DNA from: Spirometra erinaceieuropaei
Lineage: Eukaryota; Platyhelminthes; Cestoda; Diphyllobothriidea; Diphyllobothriidae
DNA length: 64,000 bases
Direction of reading: 5' to 3'
Assembly (NCBI GenBank): GCA_902702965.1
Contig: CACRXP010000005.1
Location: forward strand, 2,894,800 to 2,958,799
Part shown: piece by piece, positions 33,104 to 44,392 of the stretch
Layout of the letters: each line of letters starts with the position of its first letter
Numbering within the stretch: the stretch's first letter is position 1
Notes under the pieces: generated by a model
What the model was told of the DNA's origin: nothing
The model's input: only the letters and a program-made list of their open reading frames with translations
Database searches by the model: none
Position numbers and translations under genes: made by a program

Positions 33104-33565
33104 CTGTAGTGGACAGCCCTAATGGCTACGTCGCGCCCCTCGCTAGCGCCTGCACCTTGTGACAGCCCGCTGTGGCACGCACGTCTGCCCGGCTTCGATT
33201 TGTCTCGTTGCAATTCTCTGCCTGCACCACGCGAGGCTTGTCACTACCTTCGCGTGGGCCCGGAGCCAATCAACGCAACTCCTATCGCTGATTGGTAAGA
33301 CAGGCGGGAACAGTCCAGAACAATAGAGTAAACAATCGGCGACGACACTTTTGCAGCGACGACCTTCGGCGACACAGTGCTCGTCGCTCTCGCGGACGCC
33401 GCCTCCGCGGCGCGGACGCATCTTCGTCCGGTTGCCAACTTTTCCCTTCACTATTCTGTACATAATAAAGTGTCCTAACCAAATGGCGTCCTGCTTCTAA
33501 CGACTTGGGCTATGGCCTGAAGTTGTGGCGTACTGAGCGTACACCATCACCGCTTAGCCGCTACA
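33104..33565 (+). repeat. Possible solo LTR
   Basis: A 462-base GC-rich block starts TGTAGTGG and ends CCGCTACA, giving short TG...CA inverted ends. It has an AATAAA signal at 33464-33469 about 100 bases from its end. Composition differs sharply from its AT-rich surroundings. No second LTR, primer-binding site or gag-pol is visible and the flanks show no clear target duplication, so the call is tentative. Confidence 0.3.
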
Positions 33566-33569
33566 CCAC

Positions 33570-34320
33570 CGAAGTGGCAGAGATTGACTGACAAAGAAAA
33601 GGAACTATTTCTAGGCCACCCGGCCAATGAGAACGCCTGGAAGACCCTAAAGGTCACCACACAAATTGTGCACTGAAGTCAGAGCGATGGACGGCGGTTA
33701 ACAGCAACGGTCAATTGCAGATTCTGGGACAAGTCATGTTTTCACCCCATAAATACAAGTAACTAATCATTTAATTATGAAAGGCAAATGTTTATTCCCA
33801 AAATATATTAGGAATGAAATGACTTTAAAAAGGGGAGGGACCTACGACGAAAAATGGATATCTTTCTCCTGGAAAGTATAGCGGAAGCTAAATAAATTAA
33901 AAAATAGGGATTTACAAGGGAAGTGCTAGTTCTTATCCATGAGAACTCAAACAAAATTAAAGTACAGGAGTAGGTGGGGATTTAGAAGGAAGATGCTAAA
34001 TTACTCACTGCAGGACTTGGAGTTAAATCTCCAGGACATGACTTTTTAGGGTTAGAACCGAAATTTCAATGAACATTCGAGTCGAAGACGGTCAACTACT
34101 GTGGAATAACCACGTAATGTCCATTCTACAAACAAGTAGTACTACGAGTAGTATGAAATCCATATGGTAAAGGTATCATACCGTACTCCCGACACAGATA
34201 CTTGCTAAAACCCCAGACACGTGTTTCGCCGATATTCTGCCGCTGCGTGACACAGTTGCGAGGGGTTCGGCTCTTCAGTGGGAACCCCAGGCTTCTCATA
34301 CACTAGTATGACACCCCAAA
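33570..34320. other. Unassigned spacer
   Basis: AT-rich, with no recognised feature. The upstream part of Tc1 remnant B may lie here but is too decayed to read. Confidence 0.35.
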
Positions 34321-34330
34321 AATCAACTAA

Positions 34331-34588
34331 ACTTATCCAATGTCCTGGCCATCTCTGTACCTCGATCATAACCCAGTTGAGTAGCTATGACGCCTCTTAT
34401 GTATATTGTAGCGATCGAACCCACAACCGAAGAATCAGTGGAAGGCGGTTGTTCTGAAAGCGTGCAATGTCCTAAAGGGATAGGAAATCAAAGAATTCAT
34501 GATTATTTTGAAGAGCGGTTGTAATGAGCTTTTGGTGCACAGTGGATGGCATGCAGACTTAGATTCCCGCAAAGAAATCACAATATGA
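34331..34588 (+). pseudogene. Tc1-type transposase remnant B, C-terminal part
   Basis: One frame reads MSWPSLYLDHNPVE, the counterpart of the Tc1 signature WPSLSPDLNPVE, with the catalytic glutamate at 34379-34381. After stop codons it continues QWKAVVLKACNV, KEFMIILKSGCNELLVHSGW and ends in a TGA at 34586-34588. The spacing to the C-terminal NEL-x-H-x-G-x-H-x-D block is that of the family. Upstream DD residues were not found. Confidence 0.75.
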
Positions 34589-34644
34589 GTGGCTTTCTAA
34601 CTGCGTGGCAGCCAATTTCAGCCATCTTATTTTGCCTTTTGTCA

Positions 34645-34651
34645 TTGTTAT

Positions 34652-34681
<30 letters not shown>
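34645..34681. repeat. (TTA)n microsatellite
   Basis: About eleven TTA/ATT triplets following TTGTTATTG. Confidence 0.9.
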
Positions 34682-34683
<2 letters not shown>

Positions 34684-34689
34684 ACAAAC

Positions 34690-35880
34690 TACGTAGCATA
34701 GAACTGCTTGTGCCAAAGGTGTCCTTGTACACCGTCTCATAGGGAAAGAAATTAATTGCAAAATTGCCAAACTTTTGTTCAGAATTCAGGTAGCCCCATG
34801 ATTGTGAGGCAGACTGCGTCCAGGAATAGAAGTCAGCTTCACAAATAGAGGAAGAGGGAGATAGAGGGACAGTTCGCGATCATTTGAAACGCACACTATT
34901 CCCCCCGATCGATTGCATTGCTTCCGACGCTGCGGCAATCACATCTCAGTGGAGTCACTGCGTTTATTGTCAACTTTGGTGTACTGGATTGTGGTTGAGA
35001 GAGTGCAGGACACGCCGTACAACGCAAGTCCTGAAACCGTTACGCTATGTGGGGCGTGAACGGAGACAGACGTTTGAGGGAAGTCGGCGGCTGCGCCTTT
35101 GATGCCAATCGCCCATCTAGAATTTTGTTGGATTTTCTCACATCAAACGTCGGCCAGTGTGACCGTATTCCCAATGACCGGAGTTGTCACATCATAGAGG
35201 TCGGTCGTATCTGGACCCGGATTGTTTTGCGATTGTTTCTAACCGACACAGACGCCGTCCTCTATTACCCCATTGAAATCGAAGTTAAAGTCATTAAAGG
35301 GGGCTTTAGAAGTTAGCGTCTAAGACACTTCTTCTAGTGCGTGAGATCGAACTTATCAAATCAGAAAAGATAATTGGAAATATGTACACTGCATACTTAG
35401 TGGTCTTTGAACAAGTGTGAGTTTTTGGTTGACTCCTCTAGTTTTACGCCCGGCGTCAATCAGTTTGGAGGAGGAAGATCCTCGTTGCTTACCGACCTAT
35501 GCATCTATATGTCAGAGCCTACGATATTTTGTTCCCACACAAAAAAACGATAACAACTTATTCCTACATATTTATGAGAAGTGAACTTACCCAAAATATA
35601 AAATCAGTATTTACATACATAACATTATCTGCAATAGGTGAAAGTGGGTGGGAGGGGGCAGATGTTAGGAAGCTCACTTAGGTCTGGAGCTGCGTCTTCT
35701 CTTTGGATAACGAATCACAAAGTGCCGCCGACATCCCCGCGTTAGATTCTAAGTGCACGTCAATAGCCGAAGTTAAATGATGCTGCAGGTAAAGTATATG
35801 AAGGAGTTATCTAACTGCCCTCTATTTTCATTAGGCTATGTAATTGCTTTCGGTGCACGTAGTTGACCAGAGAATGTGGG
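34690..35880. other. Unassigned spacer with fragment of the 38-40 kb repeat
   Basis: No gene recognised. A short piece at about 35755-35795 (TCAATAGCCGAAGTTAAATG then ATGCT) matches 38977-39001 inside the duplicated unit of 38.3-40.1 kb. Confidence 0.45.
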
Positions 35881-35884
35881 GAGG

Positions 35885-36110
35885 TACGCCCGGGTGCGGA
35901 TCCGGCCGCGCCAGCAACCTGCGCCATCTATCGACTCCGATCTTCCCGATCATGCCTTGACACGGGGTCTAGGCGGGGGAGGGGAGAGAGTGTGTGGTAG
36001 ATGCAGCGCAAATCTGCTACCATCACAGAAAAAATCACACACAAGTCACCGTACCTGCTTCACTTTGCTGTGGGCACCGTCGGTTGCGACGGTCGGACTT
36101 TCGTTTCGGA
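35885..36110 (+). repeat. Dispersed repeat module U, partial copy
   Basis: GTGTGGTAGATGCAGCGCAA, ATCTGCTACCATCACAG, CACACAAGTCACCGTACCTG and GGGCACCGTCGGTTGCGACG parallel 37537-37660. It includes the (C/T)GACGGTC(G/A)GAC block. Confidence 0.65.
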
Positions 36111-36119
36111 GTTCGCACC

Positions 36120-37200
36120 TGATCAAGAGTTCACAGACTTCCTAAAATTTAGAAGCTAGGTAGGATTTTCTACTGAACAAGGGATCAGGGTTTAGTAGGC
36201 TTGCCTGAATTATCTGATTGTCCCATAAATTCATGCACCCTTCGATTATTTAAAAGAGAAGAAGAACGGTAGTGTCCAACAATTCGGCACTGGACAGAAT
36301 ATGTCGCATTCTAAATGCTCACTTGGACAGCAAGTTCACAGCAATCTACATCAACTCTAGAAGACTGAGTTTATTATAAAACATAGGTAATATTCAATTA
36401 GAAATGGGCGCACACCGGTCAACTGACTTCACGAAGCAATCAGCTTCCTTTGGGGTGTGAAGGCGCCACGAACAGGCAACCAACTACTGCCAGGTCGGAG
36501 TTGGAGAAATTGTAACAGCAGAGGGGAGGGACGACAGAGGATGCGGGTTGCTTGGCACTCTGAGTAAATTCCCCGTGTGTAACAACAGAGAATGACAGGC
36601 GGCGAGGCGCTGATGAACCTCCGTTCGATTAAGTGCTTATGACCCATCTGCCAGACCCAGCCTGTGGGCCATATGTGCCGTGTGAGGACACTCCTAGCCC
36701 ATCGGAGGTGGTTAGGGTTACGGCTGGCTGAGTGAGGGCAGAATAGGTCCGAAACAGCACTGTATTAATCTGCCCGTATTCTCTATTCTTCGTCCACTCT
36801 GATAATATAACTTAGCTGATGTCGGTCAGGTGAAGCGACGGCTCTACTCATCACAATTGCGGTCTCACACACACACACCGTGGTAAGATTCTAACTGACT
36901 AGCAAGAAGTAGGTAAGTGGTCGATGCTAAGGAAGTCGCCCTCGCCTGTCTACGTCCTCACTAACACCAGCATCTGTACTGTTTTTGCACTTTCTTCGCG
37001 CAGCCTGTCCTACAATCGCTAACTCATGCAGCTGCCTGAATAGTCAGGCTGAATGGTGTACAAAAAATTGCTAACAAAATCTCACGCTTCCCTTGGTCGT
37101 TATTTTGAAGGTAATCTGGCGATCTACATAAAGGGCACAGGAAGTGAACTTCTAAGGCACATGTGTGTACGTGTGTGTGTGCATGTATAAATGACAAGTA
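36120..37200. other. Unassigned spacer
   Basis: No gene recognised. Short CA/GT dinucleotide runs occur near 36870 and 37165. 36700-36760 has GGTTAGGGTTACGG, a weak telomere-like trace. Confidence 0.4.
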
Positions 37201-37204
37201 GTGC

Positions 37205-37690
37205 GCCCCAGACGGGCCATGTGGTAGATGCACTGGACCAACACGGGGGGCCATACCGGATTCTGGCAGGCGTTATCGGATTGCACACCGTAAAAAATGC
37301 CTACATTTCGGGGTGCGGTGGCAGACTCGTATGCNNNNNNNNNNNNNNNNNNNNNNNNNNNNNNNNNNNNNNNNNNNNNNNNNNNNNNNNNNNNNNNNNN
37401 NNNNNNNNNNNNNNNNNNNCTCCAGGGAGTGTGATGGCACGCCTAGGTGCGGGCTCGACCAGGCCATCCACCCTCGTCTCCCTCTGCCTCCGGACTTCTT
37501 GACTCTTTCTTGACACATGGTCCAGGTGAAGGAGGAGGGTAGAGTGCGGTAGATGCTGTGCAAGTCTACCACCACTATAAACTAACTCACGCGCAAGCCA
37601 CCGTGCCTGCTGCCCCTTGAGGTGTGGCACACGATGGGCATTGTCGGAATCGACGGTCAGACTGTCGGTCATACATGATAAGTTATCGAA
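37205..37690 (+). repeat. Dispersed repeat module U, copy containing the assembly gap
   Basis: 37212 onward reads TGGTAGATGCACTGGACCAA, CACGGGGGGCCATACCGGAT, CATTTCGGGGTGCGGTGGCA. Beyond the gap it continues as CCAGGCCATCCACCCTCGTC and AACTAACTCACGCGCAAGCC. This matches the reverse strand of the copies at 23.2 and 43.6 kb. It is the most complete copy despite the gap. Confidence 0.7.
37335..37419. other. Assembly gap, 85 N
   Basis: An unbroken run of undetermined bases inside a dispersed repeat. The comparable repeat copy at 43.7-43.9 kb indicates that more or less sequence than 85 bases could be missing. Confidence 1.
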
Positions 37691-37699
37691 CTTATTCAT

Positions 37700-38300
37700 A
37701 CAGCTAAAATTATTGGAACACTCTGCACCTCATTAGAAACACTGAAACTGTGCTCAAACAAAGTCCAGAATGTCACAGTGTGTGTCCTCAAATCCATTTC
37801 GCACTCTCACATGGCTAACCTCTTCCGTCAGAAAGTCCTCCAAAAGTATATTCTTCAGGTTTCGTCGGATTCAATGCAGGCTATAACTGAAGTCCGAATG
37901 GGAATTTGACATGTGGTGAAGTGCCTGTTTGCCAGCGTGAACGGCTCGGCAGGTAGACGTTTCTATCCACTGACAGGCTTGTTCATTAAAGTACCACATT
38001 TGGTGTCTACCTGTAAAGGCGATATAAACTTGTGCAAAAGATAACATCAGTATTTGCGGACAGTCCGAATCAGGTGTAGTCGACTGGACGAAAGTTCTGA
38101 TCGTCGGGATTGGGCGTTTGCGTGAACGGCAAACCGCTTGCTGTCGGACTGTGTTGTGTTTGTCAATATAACAAACGGCCAAATGTATGCTGATGTTCAC
38201 CGCTGAAAATTCACCATGTCTATTTCATGCCATAACAGGGTTATAAAAGCTTCCCACCTCCCCTCTCCCTCCCTCTCTTCCTCCCCCTCCCCCCTCCCTC
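37700..38300. other. Unassigned spacer
   Basis: No gene recognised. A minus-strand frame of 109 codons at 37871-38200 has no known domain. A CTCCC-rich stretch occupies 38255-38300. Confidence 0.4.
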
Positions 38301-38312
38301 GCCCATTGTCGC

Positions 38313-39150
38313 CGAGGCAGTACTAATGATCACCGATGTCCTTCGTTCCATAAAACAACTGTCTTGCCCTTCAAACAAATGAGTTTTTGTCATTCTTTTA
38401 AGTAAGTTGCCACTTTTGCAAACCAAAGCCTGGTGCGACCAACATGAAGTAAGTAAAATAAAGGCCTGTAGATAGCTAAACCTGTCACTAATGCGCCTAT
38501 ACACAACTTGGATTTTATTTTTCTCTGGGAAATACCCGTGAGCGTGAACTGTGATATGACTGTCGGGTCAAGATCTATAGAACACAGAATCCTACTGCGT
38601 CCCATAGTCGTCATTCAAATTCCTAAATCTTGGAGTGCTGAGACAACCGCTCTCATGACCGGTGTACAGTCACTTACAGACATGCCGTCACCTGTTTTGT
38701 CAGTTTCATGCAATACACACTGCAATTCTTTCCGGTCAACAGAGGTTGTGTTTCGGTCAGGCGTCTGGATAACCACGCAGATCAGTTTGAATCCAACTGC
38801 CTTCGTTTTTTTTGTTTAGGGTGAAAACTGTCATCAGAATTGTCTTGCAGAAACAGAAACATTAGAGATGTGCTTCCAAAATTTTCCCAACTCAACTATT
38901 GGCTGCTAGACTAGGGGCATATTTTAGGAAATGCATTTAAATATAGAGCAGTGCTTATCATGAGTCTAAATTAGCACCAATAGCCGAAGTTAAATGATGC
39001 TAAGAGTGAGGCAAGAAAGTAATTTATTAGGTGATACTACCTGGATACCTAATACAAGGGAAGATAATAAAGCCGTATTTTGCTACTTTGATCAGACAGA
39101 AGGGGTATATCGTCGTAAAGGTTTGAAATTATCGGAGTTTCCTCTCCTGC
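38313..39150 (+). repeat. Unknown repeat unit D, copy 1
   Basis: Shares with 39372-40145 the blocks GTACTAATGA-CCGATGT, GTGCGACCAACATGAAGTAA, AACCTGTCACTAATGCGCC, GTGAGCGTGAACTGTGATAT, GACATGCCGTCACCTGT, GTCAGGCGTCTGGAT and GGCTGCTAGACTAGGGGCAT. The offset between copies changes from 1074 to 1011 bases, so internal indels have accumulated. No protein domain is recognised on either strand. Confidence 0.75.
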
Positions 39151-39371
39151 CACAAAGATTAATTGCGAAATGAGAGGGACATTACTATGTATTCAACCCT
39201 GAAAAAGTATTTTAATGTATTGAATCAAGCATGCAACGTAAACAAGCTTTTCATACTTTAAATAGATATTTATGGAGACACCATATTTTCATCAGAGTTG
39301 TCTAACAACAACATTTACATCAGACATGTGTCCCAGAATCATTGAGGCACAAAAATATATGCACTCTTCCA

Positions 39372-40145
39372 TTGTCACCACGGCAGTACTAATGAGTACC
39401 GATGTTCTTCGTTACACAAAACAACCAACTTGCCCTCCCAATTGTATAGATAGACGAGTATTTGTCAGGCTTTTAAGTAAGTTGCCATTTTTCGAACAAA
39501 AGTCTTGTGCGACCAACATGAAGTAAATAAAATAATGGCCTTCAGATGGATAAACCTGTCACTAATGCGCCAATAGACAACTTGGTTTATTATTATCTGG
39601 GAAATTATTGTGAGCGTGAACTGTGATATGTCAGCCGAGTCACTATCTAAAGCACACAGAATCCGACCGCGTCGTACAGTCTGCATTCCCAGACATGCCG
39701 TCACCTGTCTTGCCAATTTCATGGAATACGCTCTGCAGTCCTTTGCGGTCAAAGGGGGCTGTGTTGTGGTCAGGCGTCTGGATGTCCACACAGTTCAGTT
39801 TGAATCCAGCTGTCTTAGCTTGTTACTTAGGGTAAAAGGTTCCATCATATTTGTCTAACAACAACAGTGATATTAAACTTGTGCTTTTAAAATTTTCCCA
39901 CACATTTGCTGGCTGCTAGACTAGGGGCATATTTCAGGGCATGGGCTGAAACACAGGACAGTGTTTATCGTGAGTTTAAGTTGGCACAAGCAGCTGAAAT
40001 CAAACTATGTTGGGAGTGAGACAGGAAAATAATTTACTAAGCGATTTTCTCAGGCCAAGAATCAATGGAAGAACCAAGAAGAGTCGTATTTCGTTACTTT
40101 GATCAGCCAAAGGAGGGATACAGCCATAAAAGCTTGGATTTATTG
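39372..40145 (+). repeat. Unknown repeat unit D, copy 2
   Basis: The second copy of the unit described at 38313, in the same orientation and separated by about 220 bases of unrelated sequence. Substitutions are spread evenly, which argues against strong coding constraint. Its minus-strand frame of 108 codons (39465-39791) is only partly matched in the first copy. Confidence 0.75.
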
Positions 40146-40149
40146 TCCA

Positions 40150-40475
40150 ATTGGTGACAATGTAGTAAAAGTGGAGTTTCCGCGATTATGTGTACCGTTC
40201 TAAACTCTCTTCCTGAAAAGGATCCTTTCAATGCATTAAAAAGCACGGTGCGTGAACACGATTCCACCGTTTATATATTCAGAATACTGGGTTTCCTCTT
40301 CCAAAGGCCCGTATTACACGAGGCCTTGCAACATAGCCCGGGGGACCCTGCACACCTATACGTGTCTGACCTCTCACAATGAAGTTCCGTCTGCAGGCCC
40401 GCAGGAGGCCACAAGTTGCCTTTGCCTGATCACTGTTTACATTTCAGCAATATACCGACATAGCAACCGGAAGAC
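40150..40475. other. Unassigned spacer
   Basis: No feature recognised before LINE copy 2. Confidence 0.35.
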
Positions 40476-40502
40476 CTGCCAGCAGCAGATGAATACACCT
40501 CC

Positions 40503-41177
40503 GTGGAGACTCGATGGTGCCAACTGCGGCACACTGTTCACTCGACCGCTCTGGGTGTCCTTGGCCGCGCACGTGGCCAGCATCCGGACTGGTTTGACGA
40601 AAATGACGTCGCCATCAGTAACCTGCTGGTCGAGAAGAACAGGCTGTACAGATTCCCCATCAATCGCCCAACCGATGAGAAAAAAGGGGCCTTCTACAAA
40701 TGTTGCCGCCTAGCGCAGCAACGGTTGCGAGAAATGCAGGACCTCCGGGGTGGTTCGCGGGTCCAAAGTGGCCCAAGGATGCGTCGACGTCATAGCATCA
40801 AAGAATTTCTTCACTGCGATCAAGACGATCTACTGCCTTCCGATCAAAGAAACTGCACCACTTCTCAGCTCCGATGGATCAGCGCTCTTATCGGAGAAGT
40901 CGCAGATTCTAATGCGCTGGTCCGAGCACTTCAGAAACGTCCTAAACCGTCCCTCCACGATCTCCGACGCCGCCATCAGTCGGTTCCCAGAGTGGAAATC
41001 AACGTTAATCTGCACCGCCCGCCCTCCTTTCCAGAAATAATTCGCACCGTGCAACGGCTTTCCAGCGTGAAAGCACCAGGCTACGACGCAATCCCAACTG
41101 GGATCTACGAGCACGGCGTCCATCGACTGATGGACCGACTCACGACAGCATTTAAGACAATGTGGCGTTGTAGATGA
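40503..41177 (+). pseudogene. LINE copy 2 linker and RT fingers
   Basis: A 224-codon frame starts with RWCQLRHTVHSTALGVLGRA, then HPDWFDENDVAISNLLVEKN and LAQQRLREMQD. It moves to another frame at about 40750-41040 for NFFTAIKTIYCLPIKETAPL and LLSEKSQILMRWSEHFRNVL. It returns for FPEIIRTVQRLSSVKAPGYD and AIPTGIYEHG, the conserved RT block 1-2 region. A compensating pair of frameshifts explains the split. Confidence 0.8.
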
Positions 41178-41179
41178 GT

Positions 41180-42220
41180 TTTTCAGGACTTTAAGGACGC
41201 AACCATTGTTCAGCTCTACAAGCGCAAAGGCAACCAGTAAGTCTGCGACAGTCACAGCCGCATCTCACTACTCAACATTGAAGGGAAGATCTTCGTCCGA
41301 TCCTCCTGAATCGTCTCTATGGCCACCTGGAGCAAGGACTCCTACCAGAAAGCCAATGTGGCTTTCAACAACACGGGGCACAACAAACATTGTGCTTGCA
41401 GCTCGCCAGCTACAGAATGAGTGCCAGGCGATGTCAATTCACTTCCACAATTTCTTCTTAGACTTTACGAAGGACTTCGACACGGTGAATCGCGAAGGAC
41501 TGTGAAAAATTATGCAAGAATTCGGCTGTCCTGAACGATTCACGCGCAGGGTACGTCATCTTCACGGCGAAATGACGGCGCGCGTGCCACGGACAACAGC
41601 GTGCTCTCCTAAGCATTCATAGTAACCAATTCAGTGAAGAAGGCTTGCGTCCTCACGCCTACCCTATTAAATCCCATGTTCTCTGCCATGCTGATATACG
41701 CTTATTATGATAAGCGCCCTGGGATATGCATCGCCTACGGAGCTGATGGGCAACTTCTCAACCGTGGGGGTATGTATGCCCGAACACGGCTACCTACGAC
41801 TACAGTCCACGACCTGCTATTCGCCGACGACTGCAGTTCAGCATCACGATCGAGGCAGCCATTCAACACAGTATGGATCTCTTCGTTGCCGGGTGCGCCA
41901 ACTTCGGCCTGACTATCAACGCGGACAAAACGGGGGTCAAACACCGATCTTCACCCTACACGCAACGTTGCACTCTTCCTCGAATCACTGTCGACAGCCA
42001 CCAACCCAAAACTGTGAACAATTTTGTCTTCCAACAGCACCACAATGGACGATGAGGTTGCCCACCGGATTTCCAAAACCAGCCAGCCAGCCTTCGGCCG
42101 GCTGCAAGCCTTCACGTGGAATCGTCACGGCCTCCAATCGAATACCAAACTGAAGATGCACAAGGCCGTCGTCCTGACTACACTTCTCTACGGAGCAAAG
42201 ACTTGAACCGTCTGCTCCGA
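41180..42220 (+). pseudogene. LINE copy 2 RT palm and connection
   Basis: Visible blocks are DATIVQLYKRKGN, SLLNIEGKIFVR, FFLDFTKDFDTVNREGL (motif A, with the catalytic D of DFTK), CVLTPTLLNPMFSAML, and HDLLFADDC (motif C; FADD at 41820-41831). These are followed by MDLFVAGCANFGLTINADKT and [27 protein letters not shown]. Stops and frame changes at about 41175, 41505, 41912 and 42053 disable it. Confidence 0.85.
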
Positions 42221-42505
42221 TCATGCCAAGAAACTTAACCACTTTCATCTCGGCTGCCTTCGCAGAAATCAAAAATCACAAATTCCTCGCCTCGTCAGTG
42301 ACGACCATCCGCCGTTTCCAACATGCTCGCTTCGCCAAAGCGCATTACGCGCACGAATCAGTCTCATTGGACACCCTCGGACCCAATTCGTCATCAACCC
42401 GACAACGCCAACCTCGTCTCCCACTCTCGTCCTTGCCGAAAACCCCACTCCGACCACCAATCACACTGCCACTGCCCCGACGCCACCATCCGCCTTGCCT
42501 AAACT

Positions 42506-42690
42506 CCCTGCGGTCGACGTAGGCTTTGTGCAGGCGGTTTTCCTCGGCGATCAGGTTGCTAATGGCGGCGTCGTTGTCGTCGAACCAGTCTTGGTGTTAG
42601 CGGCGTGCGCGACCGAGGACAGCCAGCGCCGTCGACTGGACTGTGTCCCGCAGTCGGCACCATCGATTCTCTGCGGAGGCGTTCTCGTCA

Positions 42691-42734
<44 letters not shown>

Positions 42735-43640
42735 AGCGACTTGAAGGTTGTCTAGCCGTTGAGCTAACTGGATGCTGAAATGAAGATGGTGAGCAGGCAA
42801 TGGCAACAAGACAATATTCAGCTTACCTGAGGATCGCTTACCTTGTGGTCTGCTGCGAGGCAGTCGGCGAATACGCATCTTCAAGATGACGAGGCGATGG
42901 TCGGACCATCCGTCAACATCCGCGATCGCCTTTGTAACCAGCACGTCCCGCTGGTCTCGCTTCCGGACGAGGACATAGTCCAGCAGGTGCCGCGGACGCG
43001 ATCGAGGATGCACCCAGGGGGCCTTCTTTCGCACCGGTAGACAGAAAAAGGTGTTCGTCACGACGAGTCGGTGTTCTGTGCAGGCGCAGCGAGGGAGCAG
43101 ACCATTGTCGTTGGAGCCATTGAGATCATGGGGACCTAGCACTCCTCTCCAGGCAGCATGGTCTGTGTCGACGCGGGCTTTGAAGTCACCGAGGACAATC
43201 AACTTGTTCGCCTTCGACACAGTCGCCAGGAGGGCGTGTAGGCCCTCGCAGAATTTGTCTTTTGCGGCGTCGGGGCTGGTCATCGTCGGAACTTAGGCGC
43301 TGATGGCGGTGTCGAATTTGCCTCCCCAGAGAGGCAGGCGGAGGCTCATCAGACGATCGTTGATGCCCTGCAGCTGACAGGGCAGTCGTCCCACAATGTC
43401 GTTCCGGATAGCGAAGGCAACACCCGCGTCCCGTCGCTCTGCCCTGGAACGACAGCTACAGAAGGTGTAACCGACACCTCCAGTCGGCCTTGTTCGGAGA
43501 ACCGGATCTCGCTGAGTACGGCGATGTCCACCTTGTAGCGCCCCAGTTTTCGAGCCACTAACGCCGTCCTCCGTTCCGATCCGTTGCTCCTCTGATTGTA
43601 TAAACGGGAACGAGCATTCCAGGCCGCCAGAGTGAGCGGA
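42506..43640 (-). pseudogene. LINE copy 3: nearly open APE endonuclease
   Basis: The reverse strand carries the best-preserved endonuclease in the window. In order: KLGRYKVDIAVLSEIRFSEQ (43558-43490), then in the main frame AERRDAGVAFAIRNDIVGRL, GINDRLMSLRLPL, FDTAISA, a TAA at 43295-43293, then [27 protein letters not shown] (usually GDFNARV; the catalytic N is K), [19 protein letters not shown], the SDHRLV histidine box and finally [20 protein letters not shown]. One stop and one frameshift separate it from an intact frame. It is truncated at 42506 just inside RT. Confidence 0.88.
42690..42735. repeat. (GGC)n microsatellite coding polyalanine in LINE copy 3
   Basis: About 15 GGC triplets on the plus strand. 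On the minus strand they encode an alanine run placed between the endonuclease and the RT linker, without breaking the frame. Confidence 0.92.
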
Positions 43641-43950
43641 CTCGCCCTGTCGGTCTGGCGATTGGGGTGGCGGAGTCAAGAAGATCGGAGGCGGGGGAGG
43701 GCGCAGGTGGATGACACAGTCAACCCCGCGCCTTGGTTTTCCGCTCCACATCCCCTGGTCCACACAACAAATAACCCCGTTTTTGACCAACAACGACAAT
43801 CGGGGTTGGCGGCAGGGGTCCCAGTTTATGAGACAGCCGCCGGCAACCGGGTCTGTTACTGCACCCCGAATGTTTACATGGTTTTTATTATTGTGTGTAA
43901 TCCGATATGGCCCCCAGTATTGGTCCAGCACATCTACCACACAGTGCTGA
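43600..43950 (-). repeat. Dispersed repeat module U, directly 5' of LINE copy 3
   Basis: The reverse strand begins GGTAGATGTGCTGGACCAAT, ACTGGGGGCCATATCGGATT, continues with AACATTCGGGGTGCAGTAAC and GTTGCCGGCGGCTGTCTCAT, and runs into the endonuclease frame with only a short break. Since U precedes an LINE 5' end here, U may be the element's 5' leader. Confidence 0.6.
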
Positions 43951-43974
43951 CCGAGATTTACGGTCTGTTAGTAA

Positions 43975-44250
43975 CCCCCCAGGTCACGGCTTTTAGTGCA
44001 TTATGATAGACCTGAGTGCGTCAGATTCATTATAGTGGGGATTGCGCGGATGCACCATAGGTAGGGTTTCCCACTATCGACATCACTCTCACTTCCCTCT
44101 CCCACTGCATTAGTCGACTGTCCGAGCCTGTCAACCAGCTGATGATGGGATTGGGCGCAGTGGATGACATAGATGCGATGGTTTATCTGCGCGTGCCTCA
44201 CGCGGCCTGGCGAGCAATCCTTGCGATAGAGTGCAGTAGGGAACATGCTC
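43975..44250 (+). repeat. Dispersed repeat module B, copy 4
   Basis: GGTCACGGCTTTTAGTGCAT, ATTATAGTGGGGATTGCGCG, CACTTCCCTCTCCCACTGCA, AGTCGACTGTCCGAGCCTGT and CAACCAGCTGATGATGGGAT match the 3' half of module B as seen at 52.15-52.33 kb. Confidence 0.6.
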
Positions 44251-44392
44251 CTACTTGCATGAGGGGGTGGGTGGTGTGTGGCGGATCTGTTTTTGGTCTG
44301 TGTGTTTCAGCTGAGAGGAGAGTGAGGTGTTTTGGCGGGGTCTGCATTGCGGGGTTTTACTACAAATATTTATGGAGGTGCATAAGGCCAAG

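Larger units (their letters stand above)
40480..42505 (+). mobile_element. LINE copy 2: linker, RT and C-terminal region
   Basis: A 5'-truncated plus-strand copy of the zinc-finger LINE. It begins in the linker upstream of RT and runs to just short of the zinc fingers. It meets LINE copy 3 in opposite orientation at about 42505. Frames shift several times but the motif order is complete. Confidence 0.88.

Noticed and set aside
44135..44165. Hammerhead-like CTGATGA at 44138 in module B
   Set aside because: No GAAA box or pairing helices follow at suitable spacing.
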